Notes under the pieces: generated by a model | Told to the model about the DNA's origin: nothing | Databases searched by the model: none | Seen by the model: only the letters and a program-made list of their open reading frames with translations | Made by a program: the position numbers and the translations under genes | Shown: positions 1 to 6,939 of the stretch, in pieces | Layout of the letters: the number at the start of each line of letters is the position of its first letter | How positions within the stretch are numbered: position 1 is the stretch's first letter | Source of the DNA: Eubacteriaceae bacterium | Lineage (GTDB): Bacteria; Bacillota; Clostridia; Lachnospirales; Lachnospiraceae | Reading direction: 5' to 3' | DNA: 50,171 nt | Assembly (NCBI GenBank): GCA_902362455.1 | Contig: CABIWJ010000013.1 | Span: 1 to 50,171 of the forward strand

Positions 1-116
1 AGGACAATTATATCATGGGCTTTACTAAGCCTATTGAACAATATTTATTTTGTAACTTATTAACCAAGATACATGTATTTATGTATCTAAAAGATATTAT
101 ACGAGGAGAAACTGTT

Positions 117-680
117 ATGGGATTGTTATATGCAATATTTTCAATTTTTATCACGCTATTTTTCCCCAAGCAAATCGCGAATGTGATTTGTTGCGGAAGA
201 CATCGTGATAGGGTAAATATAAAGAGTAAAAAAATATATTGTCTTATATATGTTTTTTGGACATTATTTTTTGGCTTGATTTGTCTTATGATGGGTTCAG
301 CATCAGGAGTAAATAATACATTTGATAGAGTTTTGGATTATTATGGATTGAATTTTGGCGAATATGATTATTTTGAGGCGGCGTCCATATATGACGAGCA
401 TGATTATAAACATGAAGGTGATTTCACTCTTGTATACTATATCAGAAAAAATGAAGATAATTTAGATGATTTAATTAAACAAATTGTTCAAGAAAATAAT
501 TCTATATACAAAAGATATCAGCTCAGTGAAATTGACGTGGTATATGAAACGAAAGGTATTTATTACATATATGAAAAGGGGGAGGTGGTTGCAAAGGTAG
601 TAGTAGAAAACGATGGATTGTTAAAAAAAGTAAGTTATCAATGGAGTAGAGAAAAATTAGAACAAAATCTAGGAGGGTAA
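117..680 (+). CDS. hypothetical membrane protein
   Basis: I do not recognise this family. The 187-residue protein has two hydrophobic segments near its N-terminus (about residues 2-20 and 38-58), with a basic stretch between them (CGRHRDRVNIKSKK). A soluble, acidic C-terminal domain of about 125 residues follows. An in-frame ATG lies upstream at 15, but the ATG at 117 has a good ribosome site (GAGGAG at 103-108), so I start there. The stop overlaps an AGGAGGG ribosome site serving the tiny ORF that follows. Function unknown; probably a small membrane-anchored protein. Confidence 0.6.
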   Translation: MGLLYAIFSIFITLFFPKQIANVICCGRHRDRVNIKSKKIYCLIYVFWTLFFGLICLMMGSASGVNNTFDRVLDYYGLNFGEYDYFEAASIYDEHDYKHEGDFTLVYYIRKNEDNLDDLIKQIVQENNSIYKRYQLSEIDVVYETKGIYYIYEKGEVVAKVVVENDGLLKKVSYQWSREKLEQNLGG

Positions 681-684
681 CATT

Positions 685-786
685 ATGAATTTAGCCCACG
701 TATATACAATCATTACATTTCCTAAAAAGAGTCATGATCCGTTTAGCAATACTTTTATAACTATATTAGAACTGTCAGCAAGATAA
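685..786 (+). CDS. 33-residue ORF, possibly a gene remnant
   Basis: A very strong ribosome site (AGGAGGG at 671-677) overlaps the end of the preceding gene and precedes ATG 685. The 33-residue product (starting MNLAHVYTIITFPKKSHDPF) has no recognisable domain. It may be a translated small protein or the stub of a gene whose remainder has decayed. The 787-914 stretch that follows is AT-rich and has no open frame I can support. Confidence 0.35.
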   Translation: MNLAHVYTIITFPKKSHDPFSNTFITILELSAR

Positions 787-914
787 TAATCACATTATTC
801 AAGATATTGTATCTGATTTAAGGCTTATGATTTTTTTATTACAAGAGGCATATAAAAAATGCTGATAAACCACAGGAGACGATTAGGACACGAACTTATG
901 AAAAATAAAAAATT

Positions 915-943
915 TTGACATAATATTCCAAAAGTATTACTAT
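915..943 (+). promoter_or_regulatory. sigma-A-type promoter for the DUF4177 gene
   Basis: TTGACA at 915-920, a 17-bp spacer and TACTAT at 938-943. Transcription would run into the hairpin element at 990-1136 and then into the small gene at 1139. Confidence 0.6.
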
Positions 944-973
944 GTAACTATCTTATAGTTGTATATATTAAGA

Positions 974-1136
974 AGAAAGTAAGAGTATAGTGTGAAAAAT
1001 ATTGCTGATGCAATTATTTTTCACACAGCTATTTGTTTCGGAGCGAAAGCAAATAGCTTTTATGGCAGATGAGAAATCGCTTACGCGAATTTCTCATCGC
1101 TTCATTGCAACAAGTTGCTCAGAAAGGAAGAGTATA
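974..1136 (+). repeat. multi-hairpin 5'-leader element, copy E1
   Basis: From GTGTGAAAAAT at 990 the sequence folds into consecutive hairpins. GTGTGAAAAAT pairs with ATTTTTCACAC, AGCTATTTG with CAAATAGCT, GATGAGAAAT with an ATTTCTCATC arm, and GCAAC with GTTGC just before the ribosome site. The element is flanked by a 16-bp direct repeat with one mismatch (AGAAAGTAAGAGTATA at 974-989; AGAAAGGAAGAGTATA at 1121-1136). The repeat carries the ribosome site of the next gene, so the element looks inserted at that site. Copy E3 (26293-26450, minus strand) is a close relative. An open frame through the element is not conserved at protein level and is not called. Confidence 0.75.
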
Positions 1137-1138
1137 TT

Positions 1139-1399
1139 ATGCCAAATTATTTTGATTCATCGACTTATTCTACAGCCTCAGGAGATAATGGTTTAAAGTA
1201 TGTAGTGCTTCAGGTTACATTAAAGGAGAAACTTATTGGAACTGGTTCAGGAAATCTGTCAGCATTAGAAGCAGTTCTTAATGAGCAGGCAGCCAAGGGC
1301 TATCGTTTACATACAATAACAACTGCCTCGGCTACAAGTTCCGGATTTTTAGGAGGAGACAGAATTCAGGCAACAATGGTATTTGAAAAGATAATGTAA
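1139..1399 (+). CDS. DUF4177 family small protein
   Basis: 86 residues. The pattern YVVLQVTLKEKLIG, then LEAVLNEQAAKGYRLHTITTA, then a FEK ending fits the DUF4177 family (short alpha/beta proteins, often about 60-90 residues, of unknown function). No signal peptide or membrane segment is seen. ATG 1139 is preceded by AAAGGAAG inside the repeated end of hairpin element E1, so translation starts from an element-derived ribosome site. A terminator follows. It appears to be a single-gene transcript. Confidence 0.7.
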   Translation: MPNYFDSSTYSTASGDNGLKYVVLQVTLKEKLIGTGSGNLSALEAVLNEQAAKGYRLHTITTASATSSGFLGGDRIQATMVFEKIM

Positions 1400-1432
1400 A
1401 ATTCTAAATGTAATTTATACTATAAAAATATT

Positions 1433-1466
1433 ATGCTCCAGGACTTTGTTTCTGGAGCATTCTTCA
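1433..1466 (+). terminator. Rho-independent terminator
   Basis: ATGCTCCAG (1433-1441) pairs perfectly with CTGGAGCAT (1452-1460), followed by TCTTC. It lies 34 bp after the DUF4177 stop. The weak T-run lowers confidence slightly. Confidence 0.65.
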
Positions 1467-1637
1467 TATAACAGATAAAAATAATGCATAAAGCCATGAA
1501 AGTTATAATGATATTTGTAGCCCTTTATAAAACTTTTGATTAAATATTGGATTTTACGACAAAGATATTAAGTATAAAACCTTGTATAATCACATTAAGC
1601 CCGATAGGGAAAAAGATTATGCGAGGAGGAATTGCTT

Positions 1638-2036
1638 ATGAAATATGAATCACTTAATACAGAATTTCCAGATACTAATGAGGAATTAATTGACATCTGC
1701 AGGGAATACAGTTTATACACATGGATTCCACAGAAAATGGCTCATCCGGTGACAATTAAGACTGATTATGGTTGTTGGTATGAAGATTTTGAAGGCAAAA
1801 AATATTTTGATTTAAGTAGTCAGCTTGTATGCATAAATATCGTATAAGGACAGAAAAAAGTTGCAGACACTATCAAAGAGCAGGTAGATATACTTCCATA
1901 TGTAAAGCCGATGGACACTCATGCTGCAAGAGCTGCGGCATCTAAGAAGCTTATAGAAATGGCACCTAAAGGTTTTAAGAAAGTCCCAGGTTATGGGGCT
2001 TTCTTTAGTGTGAAAAAGTCTATGTATTATACTTGA
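1638..2036 (+). pseudogene. truncated class-III aminotransferase remnant
   Basis: ATG 1638 has a perfect GAGGAGG ribosome site. The frame reads like the N-terminus of a PLP-dependent class-III (omega) aminotransferase: WIPQKMAHPVTIKTDYGCW, then FEGKKYFDLSSQLVCINI. An in-frame TAA (1845-1847) stands where the family has a Tyr in a NIGYG-like motif. The same frame then continues with recognisable family sequence (GQKKVADTIKEQVDILPYVK, HAARAAASKKLIEMAPKGF) before losing similarity and stopping at 2034. The PLP lysine and the C-terminal two thirds are absent. It is a dead gene: one nonsense codon plus a large deletion. Confidence 0.8.
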
Positions 2037-2060
2037 CAAAAAATATTTATATATTAATAT
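2033..2060 (+). promoter_or_regulatory. candidate promoter for cysteine synthase
   Basis: TTGACA 2033-2038, a 16-bp spacer and TAATAT 2055-2060, within the end of the aminotransferase remnant. It would give a leader of about 150 nt before the cysteine synthase gene. I recognise no riboswitch in that leader. A TATAAT-like sequence also lies closer to the gene (about 2174) without a good -35. Confidence 0.4.
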
Positions 2061-2215
2061 GAAATACATATATAGAACACATAGAACTATTTTATATATT
2101 TGCAGGACAAAGTTTAAAAGTCTTATTATAGAAGTATGAACGTTTTTTGAACTTTTGCACCTGGCATCATATTATAATATAAAAAATAAAGAATAAAACA
2201 GATAGGACGATGACA

Positions 2216-3145
2216 ATGATTTATAATAATATTTTAGAGGCAGTAGGCCATACACCTATGGTAAGATTAAACAGAATGGTAGATGACGATTCAGCAGAAG
2301 TTTTAGTTAAATTCGAAGCAGTTAATGTGGGTGGTTCGATTAAGACAAGAACGGCATTAAATATGATAGAAAAGGCAGAGAAAAAGGGAATAATTAATAA
2401 AGATACCATAATTGTTGAACCAACCAGTGGCAATCAGGGAATAGGTCTTGCACTTGTGGGAGCAGTAAAAGGCTACAGAACAATAATAATTATGCCGGAT
2501 TCCGTAAGTGAGGAGAGAAGAAAGTTAGTAAGACATTACGGAGCTGATGTGAAACTCATACATGATGCTGGAGATATAGGTGCGTGCATAGATGAATGTC
2601 TTAAAACTGCGATTAGAATGAAGGAGAAAGATTCGAGAGTATTTGTGCCACAGCAGTTTGCAAATGAAGATAATACAAATGCACATAAGAATCATACTGC
2701 ATTAGAGATTATGGAACAGGTTGCCGGACCTATAGATGGTTTTTGCTCGGGAATCGGAACAGGCGGAACAATTACAGGAATAGGAAGAGTCCTTAAAGCA
2801 CAGAATCCTGATATAGAGATATGGGCAGTTGAACCTGAAAATGCAGCAATTTTGGCAGGTGGAACTATTGGAACACATATTCAGATGGGAATAGGTGACG
2901 GTATAATTCCTGAAATATTAGACCAGTCGATTTATGATGATATTTATGTTATTTCGGATGAAGAAGCATTAAGTATGTCTAAACGTCTTGCTAAGGAAGA
3001 GGGACTTATGTGTGGAATTTCCAGTGGAACAAATGTGGCAGCAGCCTTGAAACTTGCTAAGAAGCTTGGTAAGGGCAAGACGGTTGTAACAGTGTTGCCT
3101 GACACGGCAGAGAGATATTTTTCAACAGAATTATTTTCTGAATAG
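2216..3145 (+). CDS. cysK: cysteine synthase family PLP enzyme
   Basis: 309 residues, the usual CysK length. It is expected to make cysteine from O-acetylserine and sulfide in the cytosol. The PLP lysine is K43 (GGSIKTR), the substrate loop is SGNQG at 71-75, the phosphate-binding glycine run is GIGTGGTITGIG, and the end VLPDTAERYFST fits the family. Two positions differ from textbook CysK: SGNQG replaces SGNTG and SIKTR replaces SVKDR, so the acceptor substrate may differ. ATG 2216 is chosen over ATG 2210 because AGGA (2204-2207) is 8 nt from it and too close to the other. A LysR regulator follows 15 bp downstream. Confidence 0.85.
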   Translation: MIYNNILEAVGHTPMVRLNRMVDDDSAEVLVKFEAVNVGGSIKTRTALNMIEKAEKKGIINKDTIIVEPTSGNQGIGLALVGAVKGYRTIIIMPDSVSEERRKLVRHYGADVKLIHDAGDIGACIDECLKTAIRMKEKDSRVFVPQQFANEDNTNAHKNHTALEIMEQVAGPIDGFCSGIGTGGTITGIGRVLKAQNPDIEIWAVEPENAAILAGGTIGTHIQMGIGDGIIPEILDQSIYDDIYVISDEEALSMSKRLAKEEGLMCGISSGTNVAAALKLAKKLGKGKTVVTVLPDTAERYFSTELFSE

Positions 3146-3160
3146 AAGTGAGGATTTAAA

Positions 3161-4072
3161 ATGACATTAAACCAATTAAGATACATTATCGCAATATCAA
3201 AAGAAAATTCATTAAATGATGCAGCGAAGAAGTTATTTATTTCACAGCCAAGTCTGTCATCAGCAGTTCATGCGTTAGAACAGGAACTTGGCTTTGATAT
3301 ATTTGTGCGTTCTAAAAGTGGAATATCACTTACGACAAAAGGCTCGGAATTCTTAGGTTATGCAAGGTCGGTTATAGAACAGTACGAGATTCTGGATGCT
3401 AAATACGTATCGAAAACCAATGTAAAAAGAAGTTTTCATGTTTCAATGCAGCATTACACATTTGCTGTAAATGCATTTGTTAATTTAATAAAAGAATATG
3501 GTATAGATGAATACGAATTCGGTATACATGAAACTAAAACCTACGAGGTTATTGAAAATGTTATGAATCAAAAAAGTGAAATAGGTGTGTTATATCTTAA
3601 CGACTACAATAAAAATGTGTTAAAGAAGATATTTGGTGAGAACGGACTTAAGTTTACTCCGTTGTTTGAATGTAGCATTTATGCATATATGAGTAAGAGA
3701 AATCCATTGGCAGATAAGAAAGAGATTACGCTAGAGGAATTAGATGACTATCCATGTCTTGCATTTGAACAGGGAGAGCATAATTCATTTTACTTTGCTG
3801 AAGAGGTCTTAAGTACATATGAATATAAGAGATTCATAAGGGTAAATGACAGGGCTACAATATTAAATCTTATGGTAGGTATAAATGGTTACACACTTTG
3901 TTCGGGAATAATTTGTGAAGATTTGAACGGAACGGATTATTGTGCAGTTAAATTGAAAACAGATGAGAAGATGACGATTGGGTATATTTCAAGAAAAGCA
4001 TCAGTAATTAGTGAAATGGGACAGAAATATATTGATGAACTTTCAAAATATAAAGAGAATATATTAGAGTAA
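3161..4072 (+). CDS. LysR-family transcriptional regulator
   Basis: 303 residues. The N-terminal winged helix-turn-helix (residues 1-60) shows LNQLRYIIAISKENSLNDAA and SQPSLSSAVHALEQELGFDI. A periplasmic-binding-like effector domain follows from about residue 90. LysR proteins of this length bind T-N11-A sites and a small ligand. The gene lies between cysteine synthase and a trans-sulfuration enzyme and is probably cotranscribed with the former (15-bp gap, GTGAGG ribosome site). It therefore likely controls sulfur amino-acid synthesis, CysB/CysR-fashion, with the palindrome at 4177-4197 as a candidate site. The ligand cannot be read from sequence. Confidence 0.85.
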   Translation: MTLNQLRYIIAISKENSLNDAAKKLFISQPSLSSAVHALEQELGFDIFVRSKSGISLTTKGSEFLGYARSVIEQYEILDAKYVSKTNVKRSFHVSMQHYTFAVNAFVNLIKEYGIDEYEFGIHETKTYEVIENVMNQKSEIGVLYLNDYNKNVLKKIFGENGLKFTPLFECSIYAYMSKRNPLADKKEITLEELDDYPCLAFEQGEHNSFYFAEEVLSTYEYKRFIRVNDRATILNLMVGINGYTLCSGIICEDLNGTDYCAVKLKTDEKMTIGYISRKASVISEMGQKYIDELSKYKENILE

Positions 4073-4176
4073 AGTAAATCAGTCTAGAAAAAATAAAAGT
4101 CAAAATACTAAATCAAAAATATTTAAAATATTATAATTTTCCAATATTAGAAAATATGCCAGGGTTAGAATATTAG

Positions 4177-4197
4177 GTTATAGATTTTAACTATAAC
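4177..4197. promoter_or_regulatory. 21-bp palindrome, candidate LysR operator
   Basis: GTTATAG (4177-4183), 7 bp, CTATAAC (4191-4197): a perfect dyad containing a T-N11-A LysR-type box. It is 106 bp upstream of the trans-sulfuration gene and 105 bp downstream of the LysR gene. The rest of the 4073-4302 gap is AT-rich with no other clear site. Confidence 0.5.
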
Positions 4198-4302
4198 TTA
4201 CAATAGGAAATGTGAATTATACAAAGTGTTAGTTATACAGTATTATATATGCATATAAATCATATCAAAATACTAGGAAATAAGAACAGAAGGACAAATT
4301 TT

Positions 4303-5463
4303 ATGGATAGAGGACTTAATACACGATGTTTACATTTAGAAGAGACAGAAGGAACAGTTAATAACTACGGAGCAATAAGCTTTCCAATATATCAGACAGC
4401 AACATATGCACATCCTGAGGTAGGACAAAGCACAGGATATGATTATAGCAGATTACAGAACCCTACCAAGGAGCATTTAGAGAAAATAGTAGCAGGACTT
4501 GAGGGTGGAACAGATGCACTTGCACTTTCTTCAGGAATGGCTGCAATTACTCTGCTTATGGAAATATTTAAACCGGGTGACCATCTTATTGTAGAAGCAG
4601 ACCTTTATGGTGGAAGTATTCGTCTGTTTGACAATGTATCTTCGAAAAACGGAATAGAATTTTCATACGTTGACTGCTCTAATGACAATGTTGAGAATTA
4701 TATTAAAGAGAGCACTAAAGCAATATATATTGAGACTCCTACTAATCCAATGATGAATGTATCAGACATTCAGAAATTAGCAGAAATATCTAAAAAGAAT
4801 AACCTTTTATTAATCGTTGACAATACATTTTTATCACCATATTTCCAGAATCCGTTAAAATTAGGCGCTGATGTTGTAATACACAGTGGTACAAAATTCT
4901 TAGGAGGACATAACGATACATTAGCAGGCTTTATCGTTACAGACAGAGAAGATATCAGCGAAAAACTGAGATTTTTAATAAAGACTACAGGTGCAGGACT
5001 GGCACCATTTGACAGCTGGCTTATATTAAGAGGAATTAAGACACTTGGAATTCGTATGGAACGCGCCCAGAAAAATGCGATATTATTAGCTGACTGGCTT
5101 AAAGAACAGAGCATTGTAACTAAGGTTATATATCCGGGATTACCAGAACATCCGGGCTATGAGATTATTAAGAAACAGGCAAGAGGCTTTGGTTCAATGA
5201 TTACATTTAATGTAGATACTAAGGAACACGCCCTTGCAATACTTAAGAAAGTCAGAATGATTAAATTTGCGGAAAGTCTTGGAGGTGTCGAAACCCTGAT
5301 TACATATCCGACTACACAGACACACGCAGATGTTCCGGAAGAAATCAGAGAGAAGAATGGAATTACAGCTTGTACACTCAGACTCTCGACAGGAATTGAG
5401 GACGGTGAAGATTTAATTGCTGAACTCGAAACTGTATTTAAAAATATCAATGAAACTGATTAA
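4303..5463 (+). CDS. trans-sulfuration PLP enzyme (cystathionine gamma-synthase/gamma-lyase family)
   Basis: 386 residues, normal for the Cys/Met-metabolism PLP family. The PLP lysine is K198 in HSGTKFLGGH; YDYSRLQNPT and SLGGVETLITYP are family signatures. Members interconvert homocysteine, cystathionine and cysteine. Gamma-synthase, gamma-lyase and acylhomoserine sulfhydrylase cannot be separated safely by eye, so no symbol is given. ATG 4303 has AAGGAC 7 nt upstream; the in-frame ATG 4249 has no ribosome site. It lies next to cysteine synthase and the LysR gene in a sulfur block. Confidence 0.85.
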   Translation: MDRGLNTRCLHLEETEGTVNNYGAISFPIYQTATYAHPEVGQSTGYDYSRLQNPTKEHLEKIVAGLEGGTDALALSSGMAAITLLMEIFKPGDHLIVEADLYGGSIRLFDNVSSKNGIEFSYVDCSNDNVENYIKESTKAIYIETPTNPMMNVSDIQKLAEISKKNNLLLIVDNTFLSPYFQNPLKLGADVVIHSGTKFLGGHNDTLAGFIVTDREDISEKLRFLIKTTGAGLAPFDSWLILRGIKTLGIRMERAQKNAILLADWLKEQSIVTKVIYPGLPEHPGYEIIKKQARGFGSMITFNVDTKEHALAILKKVRMIKFAESLGGVETLITYPTTQTHADVPEEIREKNGITACTLRLSTGIEDGEDLIAELETVFKNINETD

Positions 5464-5501
5464 TAACGCAGAATCGCACATAGAGGTATATTCATTAATA
5501 A

Positions 5502-5822
5502 TCTGTTAAAAAGAATTATTCAGACCAGCTAAAAAAAGCTGAGAATATATTAAAAGCTGCATTTGATGATATTTTTGATACCCCGTCTCTTAAAGGTGAA
5601 GGGTGGACAGGGTTTACACGAGACTATCATCAATTAGAAGGTGTTTTTTCTGAGAATGGTGGTATTTATGAAATCAACCCAACGGAATATATTAAAGATT
5701 TAATGCACTATAAAGAAAAGGCTTTCGATTTTGAAGAAACAAAAGATGTATTTAGCCTTATCGCATCTTTACTTGAAAAAGCAATAAAGAAAGGTGTGAA
5801 TGTAAAAGCGAAAAGGGTATAG
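5502..5822 (+). pseudogene. orphan C-terminal protein fragment without a start codon
   Basis: An open frame of 106 codons follows a TAA at 5499 and has no ATG, GTG or TTG near its start. The translation looks like real protein (GEGWTGFTRDYHQLEGVFSE, then YEINPTEYIKDLMHYKEKAF, then LIASLLEKAIKKGVNVKAKR). It is acidic and well balanced, with no membrane segment. I do not recognise it; its style recalls small immunity-type proteins, but that is only an impression. It is read as the tail of a gene whose 5' part was deleted. Confidence 0.5.
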
Positions 5823-5831
5823 TTTGATACT

Positions 5832-5866
5832 GAGGTGTAAGCAAATTGCGACACCTCTTTTCTCTT
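5832..5866 (+). terminator. Rho-independent terminator
   Basis: GAGGTGT (5832-5838) pairs with ACACCTC (5851-5857), followed by TTTTCTCTTT. It ends the region with the orphan fragment. The remaining stretch to 6057 holds two further short hairpins (TGCAC...GTGCA from 5941 and GGATGC/GCATCC at 5987-6000, then TTTTA) and nothing else I can name. Confidence 0.65.
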
Positions 5867-6057
5867 TGCGAAAAATCTGCTATGACAGAGGAATGGGAAT
5901 TGTAGTGATATATTGATTGTGTTTTATCCCCAAAATAAAATGCACCTTGTAAATTACTGGAACAATATACAAAGTGCACTTATGTCGGATGCAAGCATCC
6001 TTTTATAAAGTATCTGGCGGAATAGTCATATCAGGATTCAGTGAAAGGTCTGAGATT

Positions 6058-6828
6058 TTACAATAGATATTTTACGATAATTATCACTAAACCAAGGACT
6101 GTCAATACCACGCCTAAGGCTCTGTTAAGGGCTTTAGGCGTTGCTTTATTAGCGAATACTGCAGCAATACGGGCAAATACAAGTGTACTGATTACACACA
6201 TAATAAGGACGCTTATATCGGGCATACCACCAAGATAGAAGTGACTTAATGCACCAGTAAGTGCTGTAAATGTCATAATGAACACGCTTGTACCGATTGC
6301 AGTTTTAAGTTCATAACCTAGCACAGAAGTAAGGATTAATAACATCATCATTCCACCACCGGCACCAATGAAACCACATATTGAACCAATAATAGCACCA
6401 CATATGATAGATTGTATAACACGAGTCTTTTTATCTACTGACATCATCTTTTCTTTAGTTGTCATTACTGGTTTAACAATGAATTTTATACCGAGCATCA
6501 TAGTCATAAATGTTGAGAAGCCACCCATTGCATTTCCAGAGACATATTTAGAAATGAAGCTTGCAATAAATGTAAATATCATCACAGTAAACATCATTAC
6601 AAGTCCGTTTCGCACATCGAGATTCTTATTTTTCTTATATTCATATGATGAAATTGCGCTTGCGAGGACATCACTTGCAAGGGCGATACCGATTGCCTGA
6701 TAAGGGTTCATGTCAAGAAATGTAATTAACATAGGGCTTATGACTGCGGCAGCACTCATTCCTGCAAATCCTGTTCCAAGTCCTGCACCTAATCCGGCTA
6801 TAATGCATACTAATAATTTTAAAATCAT
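6058..6828 (-). CDS. TauE/SafE (TSUP) family membrane permease
   Basis: 256 residues, highly hydrophobic, with about eight membrane helices. It has the family's glycine-rich N-terminus (AGLGAGLGTGFAGMSAAAVISP) and its internal repeat around GFIGAGGGMMMLLILTSVLG. TSUP proteins export or import sulfite, sulfonates or related anions. The nearby cysteine synthase and trans-sulfuration genes suggest a sulfur compound, but that is context only. The reading frame extends upstream to 6897, but the methionine at 6828 starts the first helix directly (MILKLLVC), so I start there. It is transcribed divergently from oleate hydratase. Confidence 0.8.
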   Translation of the reverse strand: MILKLLVCIIAGLGAGLGTGFAGMSAAAVISPMLITFLDMNPYQAIGIALASDVLASAISSYEYKKNKNLDVRNGLVMMFTVMIFTFIASFISKYVSGNAMGGFSTFMTMMLGIKFIVKPVMTTKEKMMSVDKKTRVIQSIICGAIIGSICGFIGAGGGMMMLLILTSVLGYELKTAIGTSVFIMTFTALTGALSHFYLGGMPDISVLIMCVISTLVFARIAAVFANKATPKALNRALGVVLTVLGLVIIIVKYLL

Positions 6829-6868
6829 TTGAACACCGTCTTTCTGTTTTTCTAATCGTAGTTTAATA

Positions 6869-6897
6869 ATTTTATAATGAATACAAAATAATGTCAA
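6869..6897 (-). promoter_or_regulatory. promoter for the TSUP permease
   Basis: On the minus strand, TTGACA (complement of 6892-6897), a 17-bp spacer and TAAAAT (complement of 6869-6874). Transcription would start about 30 bp before the chosen ATG. No equally good promoter is visible for the divergent gene at 6940. Confidence 0.6.
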
Positions 6898-6939
6898 TAC
6901 ACATACTAATTAAAGAAAAAATAAGAATGGAGCATAATT

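Noticed and set aside
1002..1196. 64-codon open frame over element E1 and the DUF4177 start
   Set aside because: The frame is a by-product of the hairpins; the DUF4177 gene is in another frame with its own ribosome site.
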